Of a stretch of 64,000 nucleotides of DNA, positions 8,451 through 16,338 are shown piece after piece; positions within the stretch are counted from its first letter, which is position 1, and every line of letters begins with the position of its first letter. The notes beneath the pieces were generated by a model that worked only from the letters and a program-made list of their open reading frames with translations, made no database searches and was not told the DNA's origin. The stretch comes from Nocardioides bizhenqiangii (GTDB taxonomy: Bacteria; Actinomycetota; Actinomycetes; Propionibacteriales; Nocardioidaceae): positions 496,001-560,000 of the forward strand of contig NZ_CP141059.1 in assembly GCF_034661235.1 (NCBI RefSeq), given 5' to 3'. A program made the translations under genes and the position numbers.

Positions 8451-10189
8451 TGCGACTCCTCCGCGAGTACCTCTCGCCCTACCGCGGCTGGCTGTCGGCG
8501 ATCGTCGTCCTTCAGTTCACGGCGACGGTCGCGATGCTCTACCTGCCGAGCCTCAACGCCGACATCATCGACAACGGCGTCGCCCAGGGTGACACCGGCT
8601 ACATCGTCCGCGTCGGGGCGGTCATGCTCGTCGTCGCGCTGGTGCAGGCCGCCTGCTCGATGTCGTCGGCGTGGTACGGCAGCCAGGCAGCGATGGCGTG
8701 CGGTCGCGACCTGCGCGCCGCCGTGTTCGGGAGGATCGGCACCTTCTCGAGCCGCGAGGTGGCGTCGTACGGCGCACCGTCACTGATCACGCGGGCGACG
8801 AACGACGTCCAGCAGGTGCAGATGCTGGCGATGATGACCTGCCTGATGGCGGTGACCATCCCGATCATGATGGTCGGCGGCGTCGTGATGGCGATGCGGG
8901 AGGACTTCGGGCTCTCCTGGTTGGTGGTCGCGGTCGTGCCGGTGCTGTTCGTCTGCATCGGCGTCGTGGTCTCGCAGATGATCCCGGCGTTCCGCTCGGT
9001 CCAGGAGCGGCTCGACGACGTCAACCGTGTGCTCCGCGAGCAGATCACCGGCATCCGGGTGGTCCGGGCGTTCGTCCGGGAGCCGCACGAGACGAAGCGG
9101 TTCGCCGCGTCCAACGACGACCTCACCGCGATGTCGGTGCGTGCCGGTCGCTGGATGGCCGCGATGTTCCCGCTGGTGATGGTGGTGTCGAACGTCGCGA
9201 GCGTCGGCGTCATCTGGTTCGGCGGCCACCGGGTCGACAACGGGCAGATGGAGGTCGGCGCGCTGACGGCGTTCCTCGCCTACCTGATGCAGATCCTGAT
9301 GTCGGTGATGATGGGCACGTTCATGCTGATGATGGTGCCGCGGGCATCGGTCAGCGCCGACCGGATCGCCGAGGTGATCGACACCGACTCCTCGATCGCA
9401 CCGCCGGTCGACCCGGTGCGGGAGGTCTCGCTCGCCGGTCACCTGGATCTCGAGGACGTGGGCTTCACCTACCCCGGGGCGGAGGCGCCCGTGCTCGACG
9501 GGGTCTCGGTGTCGGTGCGGCCCGGCCGGACGGTCGCCGTGATCGGATCGACGGGTGCCGGCAAGACGACGCTGGTCAACCTGGTCCCCCGGCTGCTCGA
9601 CGCGACGACGGGCCGGGTCCTCGTCGACGGCGTCGACGTGCGCGACCTGGATCCCGAGCTGCTCTGGTCGCGGATCGGCCTGGTCCCGCAACGCGCCTAC
9701 CTCTTCACCGGCACGGTGGCCTCCAACCTGCGCTACGGCAGTCCCGACGCCTCCGACGACGAGCTGTGGGGGGCGCTCGAGGTCGCCCAGGCGGCCGACT
9801 TCGTGCGGGCGATGCCGGAGCAGCTGGAGGCGCCGATCGCCCAGGGCGGCACGAACGTCTCCGGCGGCCAGCGGCAGCGGCTGGCGATCGCGCGGGCACT
9901 GGTGAAGCGACCCGAGATCTATCTCTTCGACGACGCGTTCTCTGCGCTCGACGTCGCGACCGACGCGCGGCTGCGGGCGGCGCTCCGGGCCGAGGTGGTC
10001 GCGGCCGGTGACGCCGCCATCGTCATCGTCGGGCAACGCATCGCCACCATCCGCGACGCCGACGAGATCCTCGTGCTCGAGGACGGCCGGGTCGTCGGCC
10101 GCGGCACCCACGACCAGCTGCTCGACGACAATCCGACCTACCGGGAGATCGCCGCCAGTCAGGGCATCATCGCCGGAGCAGCAGCATGA
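8444..10189 (+). CDS. ABC exporter subunit with degenerate ATP site (heterodimer partner 1)
   Basis: 581 residues: a six-helix type-1 exporter membrane domain (~1-320) and a nucleotide-binding domain. Walker A GSTGAGKTT (~367), Q-loop LVPQ, signature VSGGQ. Walker B reads IYLFDDAFSALD, with Asp where the catalytic Glu should be, and the switch histidine is Gln (VGQRIAT). These two changes mark the degenerate-site half of heterodimeric exporters such as TM287/288, LmrCD and BmrCD. GTG 8444 is chosen for GAGAGG upstream; ATG 8450 is an alternative. Overlaps the TetR gene by 7 bases and abuts partner 2. Likely a drug or lipid exporter. Confidence 0.93.
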   Translation: MLMRLLREYLSPYRGWLSAIVVLQFTATVAMLYLPSLNADIIDNGVAQGDTGYIVRVGAVMLVVALVQAACSMSSAWYGSQAAMACGRDLRAAVFGRIGTFSSREVASYGAPSLITRATNDVQQVQMLAMMTCLMAVTIPIMMVGGVVMAMREDFGLSWLVVAVVPVLFVCIGVVVSQMIPAFRSVQERLDDVNRVLREQITGIRVVRAFVREPHETKRFAASNDDLTAMSVRAGRWMAAMFPLVMVVSNVASVGVIWFGGHRVDNGQMEVGALTAFLAYLMQILMSVMMGTFMLMMVPRASVSADRIAEVIDTDSSIAPPVDPVREVSLAGHLDLEDVGFTYPGAEAPVLDGVSVSVRPGRTVAVIGSTGAGKTTLVNLVPRLLDATTGRVLVDGVDVRDLDPELLWSRIGLVPQRAYLFTGTVASNLRYGSPDASDDELWGALEVAQAADFVRAMPEQLEAPIAQGGTNVSGGQRQRLAIARALVKRPEIYLFDDAFSALDVATDARLRAALRAEVVAAGDAAIVIVGQRIATIRDADEILVLEDGRVVGRGTHDQLLDDNPTYREIAASQGIIAGAAA

Positions 10190-10192
10190 ATA

Positions 10193-10273
10193 CCCCACGG
10201 AGTTCTTCTCCTCCAATCGGTCCGCACTCTGGAGGGAACCCGCACCTTCAATCCCCCAAACAACTCCGCGGGG
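10193..10273 (+). promoter_or_regulatory. Inter-cistronic inverted repeat between exporter genes
   Basis: CCCCACGGAGTT at 10193-10204 pairs with AACTCCGCGGGG at 10262-10273 (one G-U position), with a nested CCTCCA/TGGAGG pair inside. Third-base composition here is not coding-like, which argues that partner 2 starts at 10285 and that this is an mRNA structure that could tune the ratio of the two subunits. Confidence 0.45.
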
Positions 10274-10284
10274 ACCCCAAAAAC

Positions 10285-12294
10285 ATGACCGCCACGAAGC
10301 CCGACACCTTGAAGCAGACCGAGCGGGTCGTGCAGGGGCCCGGGTTCGGCCGTGGCCCGATGGGCGGCGGCATGGTGGGCCAGAAGGCCCACGACTTCCG
10401 GGCCTCCGGCCGGCGGCTGCTCGGGCTGCTGCGGCCGGCACGCTGGCGGGCGGTCGCCGTGCTCCTGCTGGCCGCCGGCAGCGTTGCCTCCGTCGCCGTC
10501 GGGCCGTGGCTGCTCGGCAAGGCCACCGACATCGTCTTCAACGGCTTCGTCGGCGAGCAGCTGCCCGAGGGGACCACCAAGGCCGACGCCGTCGCCGCGG
10601 CCGAGGGGCGCGGCGACCACCAGCTCGCCGACTTCCTGCGCGGCCTCGACATCGTGCCCGGGCAGGGCGTCGACTTCGGCGAGGTCGGGCAGGTGCTGTT
10701 GCTGGTGCTCGCGATCTATGTCGTCGGCCAGGTGCTCGGCTTCCTGCAGGGCTGGCTGGTCAACGACGTCGTGCAGGAGACCGTCCGCCGGATGCGGTCG
10801 GACGTCGAGGAGAAGATCCATCGGCTGCCCCTGTCGTACTTCGACCGGCAGCCGCGCGGCGAGCTGCTCAGCCGGGTCACCAACGACATCGACAACGTCG
10901 CGCAGAACCTCCAGCAGACGATGAGCCAGCTGCTCACGTCGTTGATGCTCGTCGTCGGCGTGCTCGGGATGATGTTCTGGGTCTCGCCGCTGCTCGCGAT
11001 GATCGCACTGGTCTCGGTGCCGCTCGCGATGGTCGTGACCGGCCAGATCATGAAGCGCTCGCAGAGCCAGTTCATCAACCAGTGGCGCCAGACCGGCCGG
11101 CTCAACGGGCAGGTCGAGGAAGCGATCTCCGGGCACGCGCTGGTGACCGTGTTCGGCCGCCGGAAGGCGGTCGAGGCGGAGTTCGCCGAGGCCAACGAGC
11201 AGCTCTACGAGTCGTCCTATCGCGCGCAGTTCGTCAGTGGCCTGGTGATGCCGGTGATGATGTTCATCGGCAACCTCAACTACGTCGTGATCGCCGTGAT
11301 CGGCGGCCTCCGGGTGACCAGCGGCACGATGACGCTGGGGGAGGTGCAGGCGTTCATCCAGTACTCGCGGATGTACACCCAGCCGATCACCCAGATCGCC
11401 TCCATGGCCAACCTGCTGCAGTCCGGTGTCGCCTCCGCTGAGCGCGTCTTCGAGCTGCTCGACGCCGAGGAGGAGGTGTCGGACAAGGGTCTCGTGACGC
11501 CACCACCGCAAGGTGACCGTGCCACCCGCCAGCCGATGGCCTCCTCGACCGACGAGGCTGGCGAGGTTCGCTTCGAGGGTGTGTCCTTCTCCTACGACCC
11601 GGCCGAGCCGCTGATCGAGGACCTGTCCCTGGTCGCCCGGCCGGGCGAGACGGTCGCGATCGTCGGGCCGACGGGCGCGGGCAAGACCACGCTGGTCAAC
11701 CTGATCATGCGGTTCTACGAGCTCGACGCCGGCCGGATCACCCTCGACGGCGTCGACATCACGGCGATGCCGCGCGCGGACCTCCGGAGCCGGATCGGCA
11801 TGGTGCTCCAGGACACCTGGCTGTTCGAGGGCACGATCCGCGACAACGTCGCCTACGGCCGGCCCGACGCGACCGAGGAGGAGATCCGCGAGGCCGCGCG
11901 GGCGACGTACGTCGATCGCTTCGTGCACTCGCTGCCCGAGGGCTACGACACCCGCGTGGACGACGAGGGCTCGAACCTCTCCGCCGGTGAGCGTCAGCTG
12001 GTCACGATCGCGCGGGCGTTCCTCGCCCAGCCGGCCCTGCTGATCCTCGACGAGGCGACGTCGTCGGTCGACACCCGCACCGAGCTGCTGCTGCAGCACG
12101 CGATGGCGGCGCTGCGGACCGACCGGACGTCGTTCGTCATCGCGCACCGGCTGTCGACCATCCGCGACGCCGACCTGATCCTGGTCATGGAGCACGGCCG
12201 GATCGTCGAGCAGGGGTCGCACGCCGAGCTGCTCGAGCGGGACGGTGCCTTCGCCCGGCTGCACGCAGCCCAGTTCGCCGCGGCTGGGGTCTGA
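10285..12294 (+). CDS. ABC exporter subunit with consensus ATPase residues (heterodimer partner 2)
   Basis: 669 residues from ATG 10285; an in-frame ATG at 10186 overlapping the previous stop would add 33 low-complexity residues with atypical codon use. Type-1 exporter membrane domain with a long first outer loop (~80-130), then the NBD: Walker A GPTGAGKTT (~460), Q-loop VLQDTW, Walker B LLILDEATSSVD with the catalytic Glu, and switch His in IAHRLST. The signature is LSAGE instead of LSGGQ; in the dimer it faces partner 1's altered Walker B, so one ATP site is fully degenerate and the other consensus. Forms the working exporter with the preceding gene. Confidence 0.93.
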   Translation: MTATKPDTLKQTERVVQGPGFGRGPMGGGMVGQKAHDFRASGRRLLGLLRPARWRAVAVLLLAAGSVASVAVGPWLLGKATDIVFNGFVGEQLPEGTTKADAVAAAEGRGDHQLADFLRGLDIVPGQGVDFGEVGQVLLLVLAIYVVGQVLGFLQGWLVNDVVQETVRRMRSDVEEKIHRLPLSYFDRQPRGELLSRVTNDIDNVAQNLQQTMSQLLTSLMLVVGVLGMMFWVSPLLAMIALVSVPLAMVVTGQIMKRSQSQFINQWRQTGRLNGQVEEAISGHALVTVFGRRKAVEAEFAEANEQLYESSYRAQFVSGLVMPVMMFIGNLNYVVIAVIGGLRVTSGTMTLGEVQAFIQYSRMYTQPITQIASMANLLQSGVASAERVFELLDAEEEVSDKGLVTPPPQGDRATRQPMASSTDEAGEVRFEGVSFSYDPAEPLIEDLSLVARPGETVAIVGPTGAGKTTLVNLIMRFYELDAGRITLDGVDITAMPRADLRSRIGMVLQDTWLFEGTIRDNVAYGRPDATEEEIREAARATYVDRFVHSLPEGYDTRVDDEGSNLSAGERQLVTIARAFLAQPALLILDEATSSVDTRTELLLQHAMAALRTDRTSFVIAHRLSTIRDADLILVMEHGRIVEQGSHAELLERDGAFARLHAAQFAAAGV

Positions 12295-12310
12295 CTGGGT
12301 CTAAATCACT

Positions 12311-12338
12311 TTGTTTCTGACCATCGGCGACCTACCTT
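12311..12338 (+). promoter_or_regulatory. Candidate sigma-70-type promoter for the short leader transcript
   Basis: TTGTTT (12311-12316), a 16-base spacer, and TACCTT (12333-12338). Transcription would begin near 12345, only a few bases before the 16-nt Shine-Dalgarno-like sequence. It begins 17 bases after the ABC stop codon. Confidence 0.5.
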
Positions 12339-12344
12339 CTTCGT

Positions 12345-12554
12345 ACACGAGAAAGGAGGTGATCCGAGGAATGTATTCCTATAGGACGCGTGAGGTGGTT
12401 GCCGGTTAGGCGACCCCAGCGACGGGGTGGGATCACCCCGATCTCTGAAGCCGGGCTGCCGGCCAATCCACAGCAGCCACCCGACCCGCAGGTGAACCGG
12501 GCACGTCCCCCGGTGCGGTCCTCCCGGACCACGCCTGCGGGTCGCCGGCGTTTT
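12345..12554 (+). ncRNA. Putative structured leader or small RNA with embedded 12-codon ORF
   Basis: After the promoter come AGAAAGGAGGTGATCC (12350-12365, exact complement of the actinobacterial 16S rRNA 3' end), a 12-codon ORF, two mutually exclusive short hairpins using the same ACCCC/GGGGT blocks (12413-12437), and a three-way junction: outer stem CCCGCAGG (12485-12492) with CCTGCGGG (12534-12541), inner hairpins ACCGGG/CCCGGT (12496-12514) and GGTCC/GGACC (12517-12530). TTTT follows at 12551. This looks like a translation-coupled attenuator or a free small RNA. I know no named family that fits; the next gene on this strand is an efflux pump. Boundaries are inferred. Confidence 0.5.
12371..12409 (+). 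CDS. 12-codon ORF (MYSYRTREVVAG) with exceptional ribosome-binding site
   Basis: ATG at 12371, TAG at 12407-12409. The upstream 16 bases match the full anti-Shine-Dalgarno tail of 16S rRNA, far longer than the usual 4-6, with GGAGG 11 bases and GAGGA immediately before the ATG. A peptide this short is probably a leader whose translation matters more than its product. It could instead be a ribosome-titrating site. Confidence 0.5.
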   Translation: MYSYRTREVVAG

Positions 12555-12561
12555 CACACCC

Positions 12562-12587
12562 CTCCGGCCGAGCCTGCGAGGCCGGAG
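12562..12587 (+). terminator. GC-rich hairpin after the leader RNA
   Basis: CTCCGGCC (12562-12569) and GGCCGGAG (12580-12587) form a perfect 8-bp stem with a 10-base loop, immediately after the TTTT tract. The following bases (12595-12675) are degenerate pieces of the GGTCGAGTAG...GTATCGAGACC intergenic repeat family. With the leader they fill the 468-base gap between the ABC and MFS genes. Confidence 0.45.
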
Positions 12588-12686
12588 ACCGGGGTGGGAG
12601 GTCGAGTAGGCGACGGGCGTATCGAGACCCGGTGCCCTCGGTCGCCCGCGATCCTCCGCTCACGGCGTCTCGAGTAGCGGTGACAA

Positions 12687-12732
12687 GTTGACGACGTCAA
12701 CCAATCTCGAATATGGTTGACTCTAGCAACCA
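12687..12732 (+). promoter_or_regulatory. Promoter and MarR-type operators for the efflux pump
   Basis: GTTGAC-GAC-GTCAAC (12687-12701) is a perfect palindrome and contains a TTGACG -35 box (12688-12693); TATGGT (12712-12717) is a fair -10 box 18 bases on. TGGTTG...CAACCA (12714-12732) is a second palindrome over the -10 and start region. The MarR protein encoded after the pump is the obvious binder. Confidence 0.65.
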
Positions 12733-12762
12733 ATCATCCGAGTGGACCGAGGCGACGCCAGC

Positions 12763-14369
12763 GTGACCCAGCCAGCCGCCGCCGAGCAGCACGGCCAGAT
12801 GTCGCACCGCGAGATCATGGAGGCCCTGACCGGGCTGCTGCTCGCGATGTTCGTGGCGATGCTGTCGAGCACCGTCGTCACCAACGCGCTGCCGGCGATC
12901 GTGACCGACCTCCAAGGGAGCCAGACCGGCTACACCTGGGTCGTGGTCGCCACCCTGCTGACGATGACCGCGACCACTCCGATCTGGGGCAAGCTCGCCG
13001 ACCTGACCAGCAAGAAGCTGCTCGTCCAGGCGGCCCTCGTCATCTACTCGCTGGGCTCGCTGGTCGCTGCCTTCGCGCCGAACATGGGCGTCCTGATCGG
13101 CGCCCGCGCGATCCAGGGGCTCGGCATCGGCGGCCTGACCGCGCTGGTGCAGGTCGTGATCGCGTCGATGGTGTCGCCGCGGGAGCGAGGCCGCTACAGC
13201 GGCTACATCGGCGCGGTGTTCGCGACGGCCACGGTCAGCGGACCGCTGCTCGGCGGCGTGATCGTCGACAGCCCGCTGGGCTGGCGGGGCTGCTTCTTCG
13301 TGGGTCTCCCGATCGCGGTGCTCGCGTTCGTCGTACTGCAGAAGACGCTGCACCTGCCCGTCCTGCGCCGTGACGACGTCTCGATCGACTACGTCGGCGC
13401 GACGCTGATCATGGCCGGGGTCAGCGTGATCCTGGTGTGGGTGTCGCTGGCCGGCACCGACTTCGCCTGGCTGTCGGGAACGACGGCGCTCATGGTCGGC
13501 GGAGGACTCGCGCTCGTCGCGACGGCGTTGTACGTCGAGGCGCGGGTCGCGAGCGAGCCGGTGATCCCGCTCCGGCTGTTCAAGGACCGCACCATCGCGC
13601 TGGCGACGGCAGCGTCCGTGATGATCGGCGTGGCGATGTTCGGCGCGACGGTCTACCTCGGTCAGTACTTCCAGCTGGCGCGCGGGATGACACCGACCGA
13701 GGCCGGCCTGATGTCGATCGCGATGGTGGGCGGGCTCCTCGTGTCGAGCACGCTGACCGGACGGCTGATCACCGCGACCGGCCTGTGGAAGCGCTACCTC
13801 GTCGGCGGCACCGTGCTGGTCATCATCGGCCTCGCGCTGCTGGCGACCATCGACGCGGAGACTCCGCTGACCGTCGTCGCCGGCTCCATGCTCGTGGTCG
13901 GCCTCGGCATCGGCGCCACCATGCAGAACCTCGTGCTGGCCGTGCAGAACACCGCTCACCCGAAGGACCTCGGCGCCGCCAGCTCCGTGGTCGCGTTCTT
14001 CCGCTCGATGGGCGGCTCGATCGGTGTCTCGGCGCTCGGCGCGGTGCTCGCCCACCAGACCTCCGCGCAGGTCAAGGACGGCATCGCCACGCTGGCGGCC
14101 GACGGCAAGCTGAGCCCCGAGCAGCTGTCCGGCCTGGAGCACTCCACCGGAGACATCCCCGACCTCGATGCCCTGCCGACCCAGGTCCAGGCCCTCTACG
14201 AGGCGGCGATGGGCACCGCGACCGGGCACCTGTTCCTCATCGCCCTGCCGTTCGCCGTGGTTGCCTTGGTGTGCGTGCTGTTCATCAAGGAGTCGCCGCT
14301 GCGGACCAACGTCGGTCCGGTCGAGGCGTCCCCCAGGCGACCGGCGACCTCGAGGAGGCGTCCCGATGA
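12763..14369 (+). CDS. DHA2 (EmrB/QacA) family MFS drug exporter, apparent frameshift near the C-terminus
   Basis: Multidrug:proton antiporter. The frame from GTG 12763 (GAGG upstream; GTG 12742 and ATG 12799 possible) shows up to 14 hydrophobic helices, motif A region GKLADLTSKK, and motif C SGPLLGG. At 14330-14334 lies a run of five C; in the actual frame translation then runs on out of phase through the MarR gene as an Arg/Pro-rich tail. If the run had six C the protein would end ...VEASPQATGDLEEASR with a TGA overlapping the MarR ATG, the normal ATGA junction. I therefore give the end as 14369 and treat the C-run as a 1-nt deletion, programmed slip or sequencing error. Confidence 0.85.
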
Positions 14370-14854
14370 CATCCACCCCGAAGCGCGAGGACGGGCACCC
14401 GGACCGCGTCGACGCGCTCCGCCAGGTAGAGCAGGAGGTCGGCGTGCTCATCCGGCGGGTACGCCGGGTGATCGCCGAGCGGGCGCGCGCCGTGCACCCC
14501 GACCTGCAGTCGGCGTCGTACCTCATGCTCGGCTACGTGCTCGACGAGGGCCCGATCCGGGCGTCGGCGCTGTCCACCGTGTTCGACCTCGACAAGGGCG
14601 CGATCAGCCGCCAGCTCCAGCACCTCGTCGACCTCGGGCTGGTCGACCGCACGCCCGACCCCGACGACGGCCGCGCCACCCTGATCAGCGTCAGCGCCGA
14701 GGGCGCCCGCCGGTTCCAGGACGTCACCGAGCACCGGCGCAAGTTCTTCGACGAGCGGCTCGGGGAGTGGGCCGCCGACGAGATCCGCGCGTTCGCCGGC
14801 ACCCTGGCCCGTTACAACGAGGCCCTCGGCGGCGAGGGCGGGTCACCGCCCTAG
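14366..14854 (+). CDS. MarR family regulator of the efflux pump
   Basis: 162 residues with the winged-helix core: IRASALSTVFDLDKGAISRQLQHLVDLGLVDRTPDPDDGRATLISVSAEG, where DKGAISRQLQHL is the recognition helix and DPDDGRATLI the wing. ATG 14366 sits in an ATGA overlap with the predicted corrected end of the MFS gene. Cotranscribed with the pump and likely to repress the pump promoter through the GTTGAC-GTCAAC palindromes; ligand unknown. Confidence 0.9.
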   Translation: MTSTPKREDGHPDRVDALRQVEQEVGVLIRRVRRVIAERARAVHPDLQSASYLMLGYVLDEGPIRASALSTVFDLDKGAISRQLQHLVDLGLVDRTPDPDDGRATLISVSAEGARRFQDVTEHRRKFFDERLGEWAADEIRAFAGTLARYNEALGGEGGSPP

Positions 14855-14858
14855 CGCG

Positions 14859-15569
14859 TCACCCGAAGCTCTCGACATCGACCGTGATCCACACGTGTTC
14901 AGCGGTCGCGCGGAGCCCACCGTCGTAGTCGTACAGCGAGGAAGCGGTGAACGTCTTGCGGCCCTCGTTGCCACGGACCTCACCGACGACCACGTAGTGC
15001 TCGCCGGTCACCGGCAGGTGGTCGAGCCGCAGCGTCATGGTCCCGAGCACCATCGGCCGCTCGTCGATGTCACTCGCCCAGCCGCCGGGGCAGTCCAGGG
15101 CCGCCCAGGTGATGGGCACGCTCACGTCGTACGGCGTCCAGGTGGCGGCCACCACCCCGTCGGAGCCGGCGACAGGACCGGCGAAGATGCGCAGCCCGTC
15201 GCCTTCCGCCCGGGCCGGACCGCAGGTGAAGCACGACGGGAACGGGTGGTCCCGGTGGCCCTTGTAGCGCGTCTCCGCGTCGGCCGCCGCCGACAGGGAC
15301 ACCGGCGGGACCGGTGTCGGGTCGGCATCGGCGAGCCGGGCCTCGGCCACCGTCCGGCCGGCGAGGGCGGCCACGAGCCCGCCGTCGGACGGCGTCACGT
15401 CGAGGGGGGTCTCCAGCGGAGGGGGCAGCCGCAGGGCGACCGTAACGGCCTGCCCCGGGTGCGGCGTCGCCAGCCGTTCGGCGAGCGCACCGGCGGTCCA
15501 GCCCCCGTTTCCCGACCTGATCGGTCCGTGGAAGTGCTCCGGCACGGTCAGTGGCTCGAGGGAGGTCAT
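14859..15569 (-). CDS. Hotdog-fold protein, PaaI/acyl-CoA thioesterase-like
   Basis: 236 residues from ATG 15569. Two hotdog-like halves: the first includes HGPIRSGNGGWTAGALAERL, the second DVSVPITWAALDCPGGWA and MVLGTMTLRLDHLPVTGEHY. A conserved middle segment PSCFTCGPARAEGDGLRIF recurs in actinobacterial homologues annotated as hypothetical or thioesterase-like. An acyl-thioester substrate is likely but unproven. Convergent with MarR (5 bases between stops) and divergent from ideR across 82 bases. Confidence 0.7.
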   Translation of the reverse strand: MTSLEPLTVPEHFHGPIRSGNGGWTAGALAERLATPHPGQAVTVALRLPPPLETPLDVTPSDGGLVAALAGRTVAEARLADADPTPVPPVSLSAAADAETRYKGHRDHPFPSCFTCGPARAEGDGLRIFAGPVAGSDGVVAATWTPYDVSVPITWAALDCPGGWASDIDERPMVLGTMTLRLDHLPVTGEHYVVVGEVRGNEGRKTFTASSLYDYDGGLRATAEHVWITVDVESFG

Positions 15570-15651
15570 GCGTAGAGCCTGCCAAAGATCGGCGGACCAC
15601 GGCGGCCGACCTTGCGTGCACCCGCTGGCGCGATGGGAGAGGATGGGGGGT

Positions 15652-16338
15652 GTGAGCGACCTGATCGACACCACTGAGATGTACCTCCGCACCATCTACG
15701 AGCTGGTCGAGGAGGGCATCGTGCCGCTCCGGGCGCGGATCGCCGAGCGCCTGCACCAGAGCGGCCCGACGGTGTCGCAGACGGTCGCCCGGATGGAGCG
15801 CGACGGGCTGCTGACCGTCGAGGGCGACCGCCACCTCGAGCTCACCGAGGACGGCCAGCGGCTGGCCACCCGGGTGATGCGCAAGCACCGGCTCGCCGAG
15901 CGGCTGCTCACCGACGTCATCGGCCTCGACTGGGAGCTCGTCCACGAGGAGGCGTGCCGCTGGGAGCACGTCATGTCGGAGACGGTCGAGCGACGGCTGC
16001 TCGAGCTGCTCGACCACCCGACCGAGTCGCCTTACGGCAACCCGATCCCCGGGCTGGCCGAGCTGGGCGAGCTCAACCTCGGCGAGGCGTTCATGTCCGA
16101 CGTCGAGCCGCTGTCGAAGGCCGCCGCCGAGGAGCCGGGCCGGGCGCTGGTACGACGGATCTCCGAGGAGATGCAGAAGGACGAGGCGCTGATGAGCGCC
16201 ATGCGCCGGGTCGGAGCGCTGCCCGACAAGACGATCACGATCCAGGCCACCGCCGATGGCGTGCTGGTCGGCTCCGGTGGTGAGTCCGCCGAGATCTTCC
16301 CCGAGGCGGCCGACCACATCTTCGTCAAGCGGCTGTAG
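15652..16338 (+). CDS. ideR: IdeR, iron-dependent DtxR-family repressor
   Basis: 228 residues starting at GTG 15652 behind GGAGAGGA. All metal ligands sit at the family positions when counted from this start: ancillary site His79, Glu83, His98 and primary site Met10, Cys102, Glu105, His106. Helix-turn-helix at ~27-50 (ARIAERLHQSGPTVSQTVARME), dimerisation domain to ~140, C-terminal SH3-like domain. With Fe(II) it represses siderophore and iron-uptake genes and activates storage genes. No IdeR box (TTAGGTTAGGCTAACC) was noticed in this window. Its 3' end overlaps the sirtuin gene by 14 bases, convergently. Confidence 0.96.
   Translation: MSDLIDTTEMYLRTIYELVEEGIVPLRARIAERLHQSGPTVSQTVARMERDGLLTVEGDRHLELTEDGQRLATRVMRKHRLAERLLTDVIGLDWELVHEEACRWEHVMSETVERRLLELLDHPTESPYGNPIPGLAELGELNLGEAFMSDVEPLSKAAAEEPGRALVRRISEEMQKDEALMSAMRRVGALPDKTITIQATADGVLVGSGGESAEIFPEAADHIFVKRL

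Noticed and set aside
12485..12541. 6C RNA or a known riboswitch
   Set aside because: Only one C-rich loop with five Cs and a different branched shape; no ligand-core motif of cobalamin, SAM, TPP, glycine or ydaO classes was seen.
12697..14526. A 609-codon antisense frame opposite the MFS gene
   Set aside because: Composition of a codon shadow; the MFS helices and motifs are on the plus strand.
12742..14928. A 728-residue MFS-plus-tail protein
   Set aside because: The last ~190 residues are the marR gene read out of frame (Arg/Pro-rich, no domain); a frame error at the C-run explains it better.
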